Origin: Paenibacillus spongiae
Lineage (GTDB): Bacteria; Bacillota; Bacilli; Paenibacillales; Paenibacillaceae
Assembly (NCBI RefSeq): GCF_024734895.1
Contig: NZ_CP091430.1
Span: 4,978,501 to 5,042,500 of the forward strand
Length of the DNA: 64,000 bases
Direction: 5' to 3'
In this document: piece after piece, positions 1 through 7,439 of the stretch
Layout of the letters: each line of letters opens with the position of its first letter
Position numbering within the stretch: the stretch's first letter is position 1
Position numbers and translations under genes: made by a program
Notes under the pieces: model-generated
The model's input: only the letters and a program-made list of their open reading frames with translations
The model's database searches: none
Told to the model about the DNA's origin: nothing

Positions 1-125
1 AGGTCCGTCAGCAATACCATTCGATTCTATCCCGGCTCTTCCATGAGTCGGATATCGAGGACCGCGAAGCCTTCATCGGCTCATTCGAACGTATCGCGCA
101 AGCGGCGTCCAAGCTGAACGATTAA
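1..125 (+). CDS. C-terminal fragment of an unidentified protein, cut by the window start
   Basis: The frame starting at base 3 is open from the window edge to a TAA ending at 125 and encodes about 40 residues. The fragment is charged and looks helical (it contains FHESDIEDREAF and ends in AASKLND). It could be the last helix of a MarR-type regulator or similar small helical protein, but it is too short to identify. It is convergent with the YtxH gene that follows. The call rests only on the open frame and its charged composition. Confidence 0.4.
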   Translation, partial: VRQQYHSILSRLFHESDIEDREAFIGSFERIAQAASKLND

Positions 126-176
126 TCCTCGTCAGCGGTATGCCATTTTTTGTGATGATCCGGAAGAAAGAGAAAA

Positions 177-203
177 AGGCAATGCCTCCTGATAGCATCG
201 CCT
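177..203 (-). terminator. Rho-independent terminator of the ytxH-like gene
   Basis: An interrupted inverted repeat (AGGC-ATGC paired with GCAT-GCCT) lies just below the ytxH-like stop codon. On the minus strand it is followed by a pyrimidine tract (complement of aagaaagagaaaaa at about 163-177). Confidence 0.55.
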
Positions 204-219
204 TACTTGCCAGTTCCAA

Positions 220-624
220 TTAAGTCGTTAGCTGCAGCTCCGTCTCTTCCTTCTGGTTATCCTCGGACAGTTCGACTGTTTCTTCGATGGCATTCAAGCT
301 GACCAGTGTTTGCGAATCTTCCTCGTCCGCTCCGCCGCGCCAGCTGCGCACCGTGCCGATTATGCTGCCTGCCGCATCCTTCGCTTTCACGGCAGCTTGA
401 GATGCGCCGCTGCCGACCTGCTTCACAATCCGGCTCGTCGTCTCTCCCACCTGTCCTGCAATCCTCACAGTCGTCTCACCGACCTGTTGCGCACCGTCAG
501 CAATATCCTGCCGAAGCTCGCGGCCAGGTTTTGGCGCAAGCAGAAGTGCGGTCACAGAGCCGATAATTCCTCCTGCCAATGCGCCAAACAAGAAGCTTTT
601 CGTTGAATTTCGGTTTGCCATCAT
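220..624 (-). CDS. YtxH domain-containing protein
   Basis: This is a 134-residue small membrane-associated protein. An N-terminal glycine-rich hydrophobic segment (FLFGALAGGIIGSVTALLLA) runs into the family hallmark APKPGRELR. A long amphipathic, alanine- and valine-rich helix (QQVGETTVRIAGQVGETTSRIV) follows, then an acidic tail. YtxH proteins are general-stress or envelope-associated proteins of unknown biochemical role in Bacillales. The ATG at 624 was chosen over the upstream in-frame start at 648 because AAGGAGAGATCG sits directly before it. It lies downstream of a DUF948 gene in the same direction, the usual pairing. Confidence 0.85.
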   Translation of the reverse strand: MMANRNSTKSFLFGALAGGIIGSVTALLLAPKPGRELRQDIADGAQQVGETTVRIAGQVGETTSRIVKQVGSGASQAAVKAKDAAGSIIGTVRSWRGGADEEDSQTLVSLNAIEETVELSEDNQKEETELQLTT

Positions 625-733
625 CGATCTCTCCTTATCTGCAACCATTAATTAGACTCATCTTGCGCGGAGCAGTTATTGGTTCCTCGTCGCCTTCATC
701 GATCCAGGCCGGTCTCGCGCAGGAGTCTGGTTG

Positions 734-1216
734 TCATTCTGTAGTATCGTGCCCTTCGTCATACTTGGAACATGCAGAGGAACGGGTTTCTTTTCGCTTC
801 GATTGCCAAAATTGCCAGGCCGCATAGCCGACTTCAGCGATATCCAGCGCCTCTGCGATCTGTTTCCGGTATTTACCGCCATGCTCCGTGTGATTGATCG
901 CGTGTTCGGATAACGCGGCGGACAACCGGTTTACGGTTGCCGACACTTGTTCGGCCGATTCACCTATGCTTCTGGCAGCATCGAATAGCCGTGCCGTTCC
1001 TTCCAGCTGCCGCTGCACAGTCCGAATCGTATCAGCCGCCGGCCCCACGAGACTGCATACCTGTGCAGTCATCTCCCCGGTGCTTTGCTGGAGCGCTTCC
1101 GCTGACTCCATTAATCGGGCAAGCTTGCGGTCAGCCGCTCTTAACCACAGCAGCACGCCGCCAACCAGCATGACGAATGCCGCGACAAACGCCGCCTGAA
1201 GCCAAATTGTTATCAT
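734..1216 (-). CDS. DUF948 domain-containing protein
   Basis: This is a 160-residue protein with a single N-terminal transmembrane helix (roughly residues 5-27, ending VLLWLRAADRKL). A predicted coiled-coil region rich in Gln, Ala, Ser and Thr (ALQQSTGEMTAQV) and a basic tail follow. The layout fits DUF948, membrane-anchored coiled-coil proteins commonly encoded beside YtxH in Firmicutes, as here. The start at 1216 follows GGGGGAACAGGGG, while the longer frame to 1258 lacks a ribosome binding site. Its function is unknown; a role in envelope stress is inferred only from the YtxH neighbour. Confidence 0.8.
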   Translation of the reverse strand: MITIWLQAAFVAAFVMLVGGVLLWLRAADRKLARLMESAEALQQSTGEMTAQVCSLVGPAADTIRTVQRQLEGTARLFDAARSIGESAEQVSATVNRLSAALSEHAINHTEHGGKYRKQIAEALDIAEVGYAAWQFWQSKRKETRSSACSKYDEGHDTTE

Positions 1217-1344
1217 CCCCTGTTCCCCCTTCCGAATGTCCTCTAGACGAATGCCCAATTCGTATTGACATTATAAGCAGCATGGGCTTGACCTGACACA
1301 ACCGATGCCGATTTAAATTTTCCGGCGGCCCCTATTCGATAGAA

Positions 1345-1388
1345 AAGGCTGACCATATAGCGAATTACTCCGCTTTACGGTCAGCCTT
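1345..1388 (-). terminator. Terminator of the SufR-like regulator gene
   Basis: Arms AAGGCTGACC and GGTCAGCCTT enclose a second AGCG/CGCT pairing. On the minus strand the hairpin is followed by CCTTTTCT. Confidence 0.7.
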
Positions 1389-1404
1389 ATCTTATTGGTA
1401 TGAT

Positions 1405-2073
1405 TCAGATATCTTGGATTACGTAGCTGCACTTTCCTCCGCCCTTGGCCAAACATTCGGTTCGTTCGACCTTCGCGTCCAGCAGCTCTTCGAACAACGC
1501 TAATTCGCAGCGGCAAGCTTGCTGGTAATGCATCGCAACTTGGGCGATCGGACAGTTATATTCATGTAGAACGAACGTATCTTCATGGGCCTCCAGCTTA
1601 ACCATATAGCCGCCGTCATTCTGAATAGCGGCCAGCTCCTCCACTTTCTCGCCCAGATTCTTCCCTTCCATCCTGGACGCATACCGCTCCAGCAGCTTTT
1701 GTTTGCGACCCGTGAACAGATGATCGACGAGCTCAGCCGTATCGGCATCAGCGGACAATTGATGCAGGAAATCAAGGGTAAGCACCTTATAGTTCTGTGG
1801 AAACATTCGTTCCGCCTGGTCTGTTAAACCGTACATATGCGTCGGTCTTCCCATTGCCTGCCGAACGACAGTGGGTCGAATGAGTAGGTCGCGTTCCAGC
1901 GTATTCAGATGTCTGCGGACGGCCATTTCGGTTATTTGCAGCTCTTTCGCCAGCTCGCCGGCATTCATCTGGCCCTTTGTCTTCAGCAGCAGCAGTATCG
2001 TGTGTCTCGTCGATCCTTCCTGCCGAACAAACGGTTCGCTCGTGAACGTTTCACCTAATCGTTTCAAACCCAT
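1405..2073 (-). CDS. SufR-like winged-helix regulator with a cysteine-rich C-terminus
   Basis: The 222-residue protein has an N-terminal winged HTH (roughly residues 18-80; AGELAKELQITEMAVRRHLN), a middle ligand domain, and a C-terminal cluster Cys174, Cys187, Cys189, Cys207 and Cys215. The C-x12-C spacing of the first two resembles cyanobacterial and actinobacterial SufR, where cysteines hold a 4Fe-4S cluster that controls Fe-S assembly operons. It is therefore probably an iron-sulfur or redox-sensing repressor. No suf genes are in the window, so the target is unknown. The ATG at 2073 was preferred to GTG codons two codons upstream. It is monocistronic, with its own terminator. Confidence 0.75.
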   Translation of the reverse strand: MGLKRLGETFTSEPFVRQEGSTRHTILLLLKTKGQMNAGELAKELQITEMAVRRHLNTLERDLLIRPTVVRQAMGRPTHMYGLTDQAERMFPQNYKVLTLDFLHQLSADADTAELVDHLFTGRKQKLLERYASRMEGKNLGEKVEELAAIQNDGGYMVKLEAHEDTFVLHEYNCPIAQVAMHYQQACRCELALFEELLDAKVERTECLAKGGGKCSYVIQDI

Positions 2074-2176
2074 CACCACCTTGCGCCTCTTTGCATGGCT
2101 TATTAATAGGACAATTGTATCCTATTTTGAAGGGTTCGTAAATCGACAAATGGCGGTACCTGTCCGCGAAAGCCGC

Positions 2177-2614
2177 CTATGATGGCCGCTCCTCGCCCAA
2201 CTCCTGCAGCAAATAGGCTTCTACTGCGGACTTGAAGGCGGACAGCGTCTCAGGCAGCACCTGCGTCAGCGGATGCAGCGCTTCACGTGTCCATTCGTAA
2301 TAATCCTGCACCAGAGGACGGCGCAGCCGAACGAGCTCCAGCAGCGTCACCTTTAACGGTTCGGGAAATACGTTCTCGCCGGCGATGATCTCGATGATAT
2401 CTTCATAACTGCTCGCATCCCTCATAATAAATCCGTCAATAAGGTAGCTCCCGACATCGGTGACCGTTTCAACCGCCAAGTGCAGCGCCCGTTCCTGAGA
2501 CAAGCCCTGCAGCAAGCTGCCGTTCCAAGACTTGGCAAGCGTGGTTAACGCCTCGGCGATGTCTGGAATGACCGCCAGCCGAATCGATATTTGTTCGCGA
2601 TTTACATAGTACAC
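2177..2614 (-). CDS. DUF86 / HepT-like protein (YutE family) with altered catalytic motif
   Basis: This 145-residue all-helical protein matches the DUF86 family by the segments ALHLAVETVTDVGSYLIDGF and ELVRLRRPLVQDYYEW. HepT toxins of that family carry the RNase motif R-x4-H-x-Y. Here the matching positions are Arg99, Asp104 and Tyr106, so the histidine is replaced by aspartate. No MntA/HepN nucleotidyltransferase antitoxin lies beside it. It is probably a housekeeping YutE-type protein rather than an active toxin. The start is GTG at 2614 with an AGGTG about 11 bases upstream. The family is clear and the role unknown. Confidence 0.75.
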   Translation of the reverse strand: MYYVNREQISIRLAVIPDIAEALTTLAKSWNGSLLQGLSQERALHLAVETVTDVGSYLIDGFIMRDASSYEDIIEIIAGENVFPEPLKVTLLELVRLRRPLVQDYYEWTREALHPLTQVLPETLSAFKSAVEAYLLQELGEERPS

Positions 2615-2640
2615 TCGCTAAGACACCTGCCTCTTATATA

Positions 2641-2745
2641 CTAAGACTTCTTTTTCTTGGCTTTGCGCTTAAGCCACATGGTCATTACAATACAACTGAT
2701 GATAATAACGAGCAAATAAAACAGCATTTCATAGACATCACGCAT
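2641..2745 (-). CDS. Small single-span membrane protein (34 aa)
   Basis: An ATG at 2745 opens a 34-codon frame ending in TAG at 2641. The peptide has one hydrophobic helix (FYLLVIIISCIVMTMWL) followed by a very basic tail (KRKAKKKKS), the layout of small stress or regulatory membrane peptides in Bacillales. It sits 13 bases after the Dabb gene and before the DUF86 gene on the same strand, so it may be cotranscribed. The ribosome binding site is weak (GGCGGT). Support comes from membrane-helix character and position; its function is unknown. Confidence 0.5.
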   Translation of the reverse strand: MRDVYEMLFYLLVIIISCIVMTMWLKRKAKKKKS

Positions 2746-2758
2746 GAGTCGCTACCGC

Positions 2759-3046
2759 CTAGCTCTCGTAATCAACGCTGACAGACGCTTCGCGCACCTG
2801 CGACATATGCTCGATTACTTTTTGATGTTCCGGATGCACTTGATAGGCTGATAGCGCCTCCATCGATTCGAATTTGGTTACGAGCGCTATATCGTATGAG
2901 CGTTCCGAGTGCAGAATGTCGGTTCCGACCTCGATGGAAATAAGTTCGTCAATCTTGCCTTCCATATTCCGGAGCACCTGTACCGTTTGGGCTACCTTCT
3001 CAGGACTGTTGTCTTTCAGTTTGAACATTACGATGTGTGTAATCAT
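2759..3046 (-). CDS. Dabb family stress-responsive alpha/beta-barrel protein
   Basis: This 95-residue protein begins MITHIVMFKLKDN and ends with a paired strand (REASVSVDYES), matching the dimeric alpha+beta barrel (Dabb) family. The central FESMEALSAYQVHPEHQKV contains the family-typical Y-x-x-H-P-x-H. Dabb proteins are small cytosolic proteins linked to stress tolerance or, in some relatives, small-molecule cyclisation or oxygenation. The start at 3046 has an excellent AAAGGAG. The frame extends to 3118, but that extension has no ribosome binding site. Confidence 0.85.
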   Translation of the reverse strand: MITHIVMFKLKDNSPEKVAQTVQVLRNMEGKIDELISIEVGTDILHSERSYDIALVTKFESMEALSAYQVHPEHQKVIEHMSQVREASVSVDYES

Positions 3047-3195
3047 GTCAGTTCGTCGCTCCTTTTTGGTTTTCATAAGTATGGCTCGTCCAGCGGACAT
3101 ACTTCCATGCGTCCGCATGATGAACGTCCTTTTGTCACATAATAACCTAAGCTGCTGTTACTCGGCAATCTTCAGTAAAGGGGAATCGCAAACAA

Positions 3196-3450
3196 ATGCG
3201 CTATCCGGTAACGATCGTCGCCACGCTCTTCGGACTGGCTCTGTGCCTTTATAATTATTCGGGATTCGACCCGCACAATATGGTGTTCTTCATGTTAAGC
3301 GTCCCGGCATGGTTCGTGGAGTTCTTCATCGACGTACATCAAGTGAATGTGCTGCTGATGTACGTTCTTACCGTCGCCTCGTGGGCGTTAATCGGGTACA
3401 TCTGCGATCGGATGATTGCCAAAAGCCGTCAGCGGAGACGTTCTTACTAA
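3196..3450 (+). CDS. Small two-span membrane protein of unknown function
   Basis: The 84-residue protein has two hydrophobic helices (about residues 5-20 and 52-70, ALIGYICDRMI at the end of the second) and an arginine-rich C-terminus (SRQRRRSY). An AAAGGGG ribosome binding site lies 8-10 bases before the ATG. It is divergent from the Dabb gene and convergent with the cupredoxin gene, with a shared bidirectional hairpin between. No family is recognised; it is probably an integral membrane protein. Confidence 0.6.
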   Translation: MRYPVTIVATLFGLALCLYNYSGFDPHNMVFFMLSVPAWFVEFFIDVHQVNVLLMYVLTVASWALIGYICDRMIAKSRQRRRSY

Positions 3451-3507
3451 AGCGTCAAGAATAGCTCCATGTGCCCGGCTATCATGAAAATGGCGGCTAA
3501 GTCAAAA

Positions 3508-3532
3508 AAGGAGCCCTTCAATCAGGCTCCTT
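3508..3532. terminator. Bidirectional terminator between convergent genes
   Basis: Arms AAGGAGCC and GGCTCCTT around a 9-base loop, with A-rich sequence on the left and T-rich on the right, lie between the small membrane protein and the cupredoxin gene. Confidence 0.75.
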
Positions 3533-3538
3533 CCTTGT

Positions 3539-3922
3539 TTATTCCACGATAATAACGGATTTCATATCCCCGTGACCGACACCGCAGCCAACGGAACAGT
3601 GCATTTCGAAAGTACCGGCTTCATCAAAGGTTACTTCTTGCTCCATCTTGTCGTCTTTAAGATCGATGCCCAGATCCGGGATGGCCAGACCGTGCACGCC
3701 GCTCTTATTCACAAGCTTCAGCTTAACCTTGTCGCCCTTCTTCACCCTATATTCTTTCTCTCCGAATGTGAAATCCGCGTTGGCTTCCACTTTAAGCAGC
3801 GTTACGCCTGGTGGCAATGATGCCGCTTCATCAACCGGTTTCCCAGGAAGTTCGTTCGTCACCAAATAAATGCCCAAAATCGAAGCCGCTGCAAACACGA
3901 CGAACATAATCCACTTGTACAT
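3539..3922 (-). CDS. Membrane-anchored CuA-type cupredoxin (cytochrome oxidase subunit II-like)
   Basis: This 127-residue protein has one N-terminal signal anchor (residues 3-22) and a cupredoxin domain exposed outside the membrane. The copper ligands form an exact CuA motif: His77, then Cys109-x3-Cys113-x3-His117-x2-Met120. This is the binuclear copper site of cytochrome c oxidase subunit II and nitrous-oxide reductase. The protein lacks the two-helix hairpin of a full subunit II and no oxidase gene is adjacent, so it may act as a stand-alone electron carrier or copper chaperone. The start follows AAGGGG; a promoter and a terminator flank it. Confidence 0.85.
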   Translation of the reverse strand: MYKWIMFVVFAAASILGIYLVTNELPGKPVDEAASLPPGVTLLKVEANADFTFGEKEYRVKKGDKVKLKLVNKSGVHGLAIPDLGIDLKDDKMEQEVTFDEAGTFEMHCSVGCGVGHGDMKSVIIVE

Positions 3923-3962
3923 TACTGCTTGCTCCCCTTTGTCATCAAAATGTCTACTTCCT

Positions 3963-3992
3963 ATATTACCTAAGATGGTCCGATTATCTCAA
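3963..3992 (-). promoter_or_regulatory. Sigma-A-type promoter of the cupredoxin gene
   Basis: Reading the minus strand, TTGAGA and TAATAT are separated by 18 bases and sit about 40-70 bases upstream of the cupredoxin ATG. Confidence 0.5.
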
Positions 3993-4050
3993 CCTTAAAC
4001 TAGTCAAACCTGTGAACTTTTTTTGTTTATTTGACAAATTGATGAACGTT

Positions 4051-4425
4051 TCAACCTTTCAAATGCGATTTGAGCATCCGTTCCGCTTCCGAACGGACGT
4101 AGCTCCAAATCAGGGAGAATGAGTGTTCATAGCCCCGGCACAGATAACGGGCCGTTAATCCGTCCGTCCCGGCCGTCTCGTCGTATATGCGGATACCGCT
4201 TTCGCGGAACTGCTTGCGAAGCGCGGCAAGCTCCAGCAGAACCCGGTCCTGAAGCCCTCTGAGCATCGATTCGTATAGACGCGGAAGCTTAGTGGGAGAT
4301 GCTCCGACAACTCGAATATCATGATTCAGAATCCGCATTGTCATCCCAAGCAGGACGTACCGTTTCACAAGCTCCAGCTCTTTACCAATCTGTACAGGCG
4401 GCTGGGTATTCATATCCACGGCCAT
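4051..4425 (-). CDS. YhjD-like small helical protein
   Basis: This 124-residue cytosolic protein is predicted helical. The features IRVVGASPTKLPRLYESML and CRGYEHSFSLIWSYVR resemble the Bacillus YhjD family, which shares a KLK/KLP-x2-Y segment and a C-terminal GYE motif. No catalytic signature is seen. The start at 4425 is preceded by GGAGGG; a TTG two codons upstream is less well spaced. It is monocistronic and the family match is from memory, so the name is tentative. Confidence 0.5.
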   Translation of the reverse strand: MAVDMNTQPPVQIGKELELVKRYVLLGMTMRILNHDIRVVGASPTKLPRLYESMLRGLQDRVLLELAALRKQFRESGIRIYDETAGTDGLTARYLCRGYEHSFSLIWSYVRSEAERMLKSHLKG

Positions 4426-4497
4426 ATACAACCCTCCAAAATAAGAACATTTGTTCTCATTATAACGGATGAGGATGGCCGTTGCAACCTCTCATGG

Positions 4498-4890
4498 TCA
4501 CGATTTCTTTTTTTTAAGCACCTCTATGAATTCGCGAAGGCGGTCCGGCAGCGGAACGCCGCTGCGGCCCAAATTTTCGGTAATGGAAATCAGCTCGTTG
4601 GCCAGGTAAAAGTAGATCGAGGCTCCCATCACCATATCATCGGACACTAACAGCATGTCGATCCGATGCGCGAGGATAATGACAAGCAGCATAAGCCCTT
4701 TCTTCGCCAGTCCCCATGAGCCGACTTCGCTGCTCAGTCCCTTCTTCTCCCTAATGGCTGCGATAACGCCCGTCACGTAATCGATTCCCATTGCAGCTAG
4801 AAGCAGTGTTAACGATTCCGGCCAGATTCCGAATGAAAATGCGAGAATCGAGCCTATTACTGCAGCTGCCGAGCAAGTAATAAAATGCAT
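4498..4890 (-). CDS. Phage-holin-type (Holin_4_1/TcdE-like) membrane protein
   Basis: This protein of about 130 residues has three or four membrane helices and the family hallmark MGIDYVTGVIAA near residue 35, with LAKKGLMLLVIILAH and ANELISITENLG typical of toxin-secretion/phage-lysis holins. Such genes occur both in prophages and as isolated chromosomal holins in spore formers. No other phage gene is present, so this is an orphan holin. The start is uncertain: ATG at 4890 or the GTG before it has AGGAGGG upstream, while ATG 4911 overlaps that Shine-Dalgarno sequence. Confidence 0.8.
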   Translation of the reverse strand: MHFITCSAAAVIGSILAFSFGIWPESLTLLLAAMGIDYVTGVIAAIREKKGLSSEVGSWGLAKKGLMLLVIILAHRIDMLLVSDDMVMGASIYFYLANELISITENLGRSGVPLPDRLREFIEVLKKKKS

Positions 4891-5042
4891 CACGGCGACA
4901 ACCCTCCTCATGTAAGATAGAATATCTTATTCGAAGAGGCGACAGGTTGTCCGTTCGGTTGTACCGGGAGAAACGCACAAACACTGTCAGACTGCACGGC
5001 TAACGGGTAATAAATTATTGAGAATAAACCCGCCGAAGTGCT

Positions 5043-5300
5043 TCAGCACGATATCCGTTTAAAAACGGGATTGAGCCATCGCATACCTTCGACGTTGTCG
5101 ACTGGGATGAATGTACTCTGCTCCTTCAGCTTGAAGGCGAACAAGCCGTCAATCTCTTCCGTCAGCTGCGGCTCTCCGTTCTGTTTCCACGTTCTTGTCG
5201 TCGTTCTGACAGACGGCAGGAGCACGGTCTTCGCCTGCTCGTTACAATGCGCTACGAACCGCTGCATGTTCAGCGGTTCCATCGAGCTGACCCTTCTCAT
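5043..5300 (-). CDS. Small hypothetical protein (85 aa)
   Basis: An 85-residue frame beginning MRRVSSMEPLNMQRF and ending at 5043. The longer frame up to 5444 would run through the strong terminator of the upstream operon, so a start at 5300, with AGGGA in front, is more reasonable. The protein is mixed alpha/beta without membrane helices. A stretch ending in IDGLFAFKLKEQSTFIPVDNVEGM could be a small beta barrel of YolD type, but the match is too weak to name. Confidence 0.35.
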   Translation of the reverse strand: MRRVSSMEPLNMQRFVAHCNEQAKTVLLPSVRTTTRTWKQNGEPQLTEEIDGLFAFKLKEQSTFIPVDNVEGMRWLNPVFKRISC

Positions 5301-5385
5301 TTGGTCCCTGATGTTATAGAGCAGGCTCGATTGCTGTGAACCTCTCTGCGGCTTTAGCTGCGGTCGCCAGAAAATACAAAAAAAA

Positions 5386-5419
5386 GCCAGCTCCGATATA
5401 AATACATCCGGAAGCCGGC
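5386..5419 (-). terminator. Strong terminator of the uxaA-SDR operon
   Basis: A GC-rich hairpin (GCCGGCTTCCG pairing with CGGAGCTGGC on the minus strand) is followed by eight T residues (bases 5378-5385). Confidence 0.85.
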
Positions 5420-5448
5420 ATCTGTTCAAATACATTTGAGACAACTCA

Positions 5449-6243
5449 TTACCGTTCCAATTCGTCTTGAGGCTGAGCCGCTTTCACAGTCAAGCCTCCG
5501 TCTACCATCAAGAGATGTCCGTTTACCTGCATCGCTTCTTCGGAAGCCAGGAAGACGACCGCATCTCCAATTTGCCGCGCCGTGCCCAGCCGCTTCATCG
5601 GATTGGCTTCAATTTCCTTGCGGCGGATTTCGTCGTCGCCAAGGTAATCGGTACACATATCCGTATCTACCGTGCTTGGTCCGACCGCGTTGACATTAAT
5701 GTTGAATGGTCCCAGCTCGATCGCCATCCCTTTTGTCAACATATGGGCGGCCGCTTTCGAGGACTGGTAGTGCGGAATGACCGGGCTCGTCACAACAAGG
5801 CTTGCCGTGGAGAGCACGTTGACGATTTTGCCGGAGCGGCGTTCTCTCATGGATGCCGCAGCCCGCTGCGAGCAGAGGAAAATCGATTTCACGTTCGTAT
5901 TGTACGTGCGGTCCCATGTCTCCTCCGTAATTTTCATGAAGGATTCGAATGGAGCGATGCCGGCATTGTTCACAAGGATATCGACATGTCCAAGCTGGCT
6001 CTCCACCTCGTCAAACATCCGCAGCACTTGTTCCTTGCTGCCGACATCCGCCTGCACGACGATTGCGCGCTTGCCAAGCGCTTTCACTTTCTCGGCGACC
6101 GCTTCCGCCTTCACGCGGCTGGAATCGGATGTATAATTAATCGCTATGTCCGCCCCTTCTTCAGCGACACGGATGACGATCGCTTCGCCGATGCCTCTGC
6201 TGCCCCCGGTAACGAGTGCGATTTTATTTTGTAGTCTGCCCAT
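5449..6243 (-). CDS. SDR family oxidoreductase
   Basis: This 264-residue classical short-chain dehydrogenase has the Rossmann dinucleotide motif TGGSRGIG (residues 12-19), NNAGIAP, and the catalytic Tyr-x3-Lys in YQSSKAAA with its upstream serine. It is the last gene of an operon with two UxaA-type subunits, 29 bases after the large subunit, and is closed by a strong terminator. Context suggests oxidation or reduction of a sugar acid or of the 2-keto-3-deoxy acid made by the dehydratase. AAAGGAG precedes the ATG. Class is certain and substrate unknown. Confidence 0.9.
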   Translation of the reverse strand: MGRLQNKIALVTGGSRGIGEAIVIRVAEEGADIAINYTSDSSRVKAEAVAEKVKALGKRAIVVQADVGSKEQVLRMFDEVESQLGHVDILVNNAGIAPFESFMKITEETWDRTYNTNVKSIFLCSQRAAASMRERRSGKIVNVLSTASLVVTSPVIPHYQSSKAAAHMLTKGMAIELGPFNINVNAVGPSTVDTDMCTDYLGDDEIRRKEIEANPMKRLGTARQIGDAVVFLASEEAMQVNGHLLMVDGGLTVKAAQPQDELER

Positions 6244-6272
6244 TGATTCGATCTCCTTTAATCCCTCGCCGA

Positions 6273-7439
6273 TTACAAGCTCGGTCCGATTCGGTTAATG
6301 CTGAACTCCTGATGTCCGAGAATTTCCGCTTTGGTCAGCTTACCGCTGGCGACTTCTACGATTTCATCCCAAATACGCTCGCCAGCCTGTTCGACGCCCG
6401 AGGTGCCGTCCAGAATCTGGCTGACGTCCACATCCATGTTGTCTGACATGCGCGCGAACATTAATTTGTTGCCCGTAATCTTCACTACCGGCACGACTGC
6501 GGCGCCAGTCGGCGTGCCGCGTCCTGTCGTGAAGCAGACCAGGTGGACGCCGCTTGCCGCCATACCCGATACGCATTCAATGTCATTCCCGGGCGAATCC
6601 ATGAAATAAAGGCCCTGGCCCGGAATCGGATCTGCGTATTCGAATGCACCCATCATCGGCGATGTGCCGCATTTGCTAATACAGCCAAGCGACTTTTCCT
6701 CGATTGTCGTAAGGCCGCCCGCTATGTTGCCAGGGCTTGGATTGCCGCCGCGCATATCCGCCCCCATCCGTTCCACTTCCCGTTCGAACCGGTTGACGAA
6801 AGCATAGAGCTGCTCGGCAACCTCCGGTGTCGCGCAGCGCTGCGCCAAGACATGCTCCGCGCCGATAATCTCCGTCGTCTCGCTGATCACGACCGTCCCG
6901 CCCTGCTCGATCAGCAGGTCGGACGCCACGCCGAGAGCGGGGTTCGACGCCATGCCGGAGGTAGCGTCCGAGCCGCCGCACTTCACGCCGATGCGCAGCT
7001 TGGCAGCCGGAATCGTCTCTGGCGCAAGCAGATTAAGCTCATTGCGCATCCCGCGGGCGAGCTCCACGCCTCGTTGAATCGCTTTCACAGATCCGCCCGT
7101 TTCTTGTATGTCGATCACCTCGACACGCTTGCCTGTCGTGCGGATGTCGTCAGCGAGCGCATATGGATCTACGACTTCGCAGCCGAGGCTAATAATTAAT
7201 ACCGCGCCGACATTCGGATTCTTGCCCGTTCCCGCCAGCGTGGCGAATGTCCGGTCCTTGTCCGCTCCGATTTGGCTGCAGCCGTGCTGATGCGGGATCG
7301 CAACGGTATCCGGTACGAGCTGCGTAATGCGTGTACATACCTGATTCGCGCATATGACGGTCGGAATAATGAGCAGATGATTGCGAATGCCATAATCTCC
7401 GTTGGGGCGTAAATAGCCTTGAATGCGAATCTCGTTCAT
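6273..7439 (-). CDS. UxaA family dehydratase, large (C-terminal) subunit
   Basis: This 388-residue protein matches the C-terminal catalytic part of altronate/galactarate dehydratases: GYLRPNGDYGIRNH at the start, ISLGCEVVD, KCGGSDATSGMASNPALG and CISKCGTSP. These enzymes use Fe2+ to dehydrate sugar acids to 2-keto-3-deoxy acids. The catalytic part is separated from its SAF domain, which is encoded by the preceding gene; the stop TGA of that gene overlaps this ATG. The same split occurs in SuyAB sulfolactate sulfo-lyase and in several aldonate dehydratases, so the substrate cannot be read from sequence alone. Confidence 0.85.
   Translation of the reverse strand: MNEIRIQGYLRPNGDYGIRNHLLIIPTVICANQVCTRITQLVPDTVAIPHQHGCSQIGADKDRTFATLAGTGKNPNVGAVLIISLGCEVVDPYALADDIRTTGKRVEVIDIQETGGSVKAIQRGVELARGMRNELNLLAPETIPAAKLRIGVKCGGSDATSGMASNPALGVASDLLIEQGGTVVISETTEIIGAEHVLAQRCATPEVAEQLYAFVNRFEREVERMGADMRGGNPSPGNIAGGLTTIEEKSLGCISKCGTSPMMGAFEYADPIPGQGLYFMDSPGNDIECVSGMAASGVHLVCFTTGRGTPTGAAVVPVVKITGNKLMFARMSDNMDVDVSQILDGTSGVEQAGERIWDEIVEVASGKLTKAEILGHQEFSINRIGPSL

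Noticed and set aside
4498..4890. Holin gene as evidence for a prophage.
   Set aside because: No other phage gene, attachment site or integrase is present within the window; isolated holins are common in spore formers.
5467..6234. A 255-codon plus-strand frame opposite the SDR gene.
   Set aside because: The SDR motifs on the minus strand are unmistakable; the plus frame is an antisense shadow.
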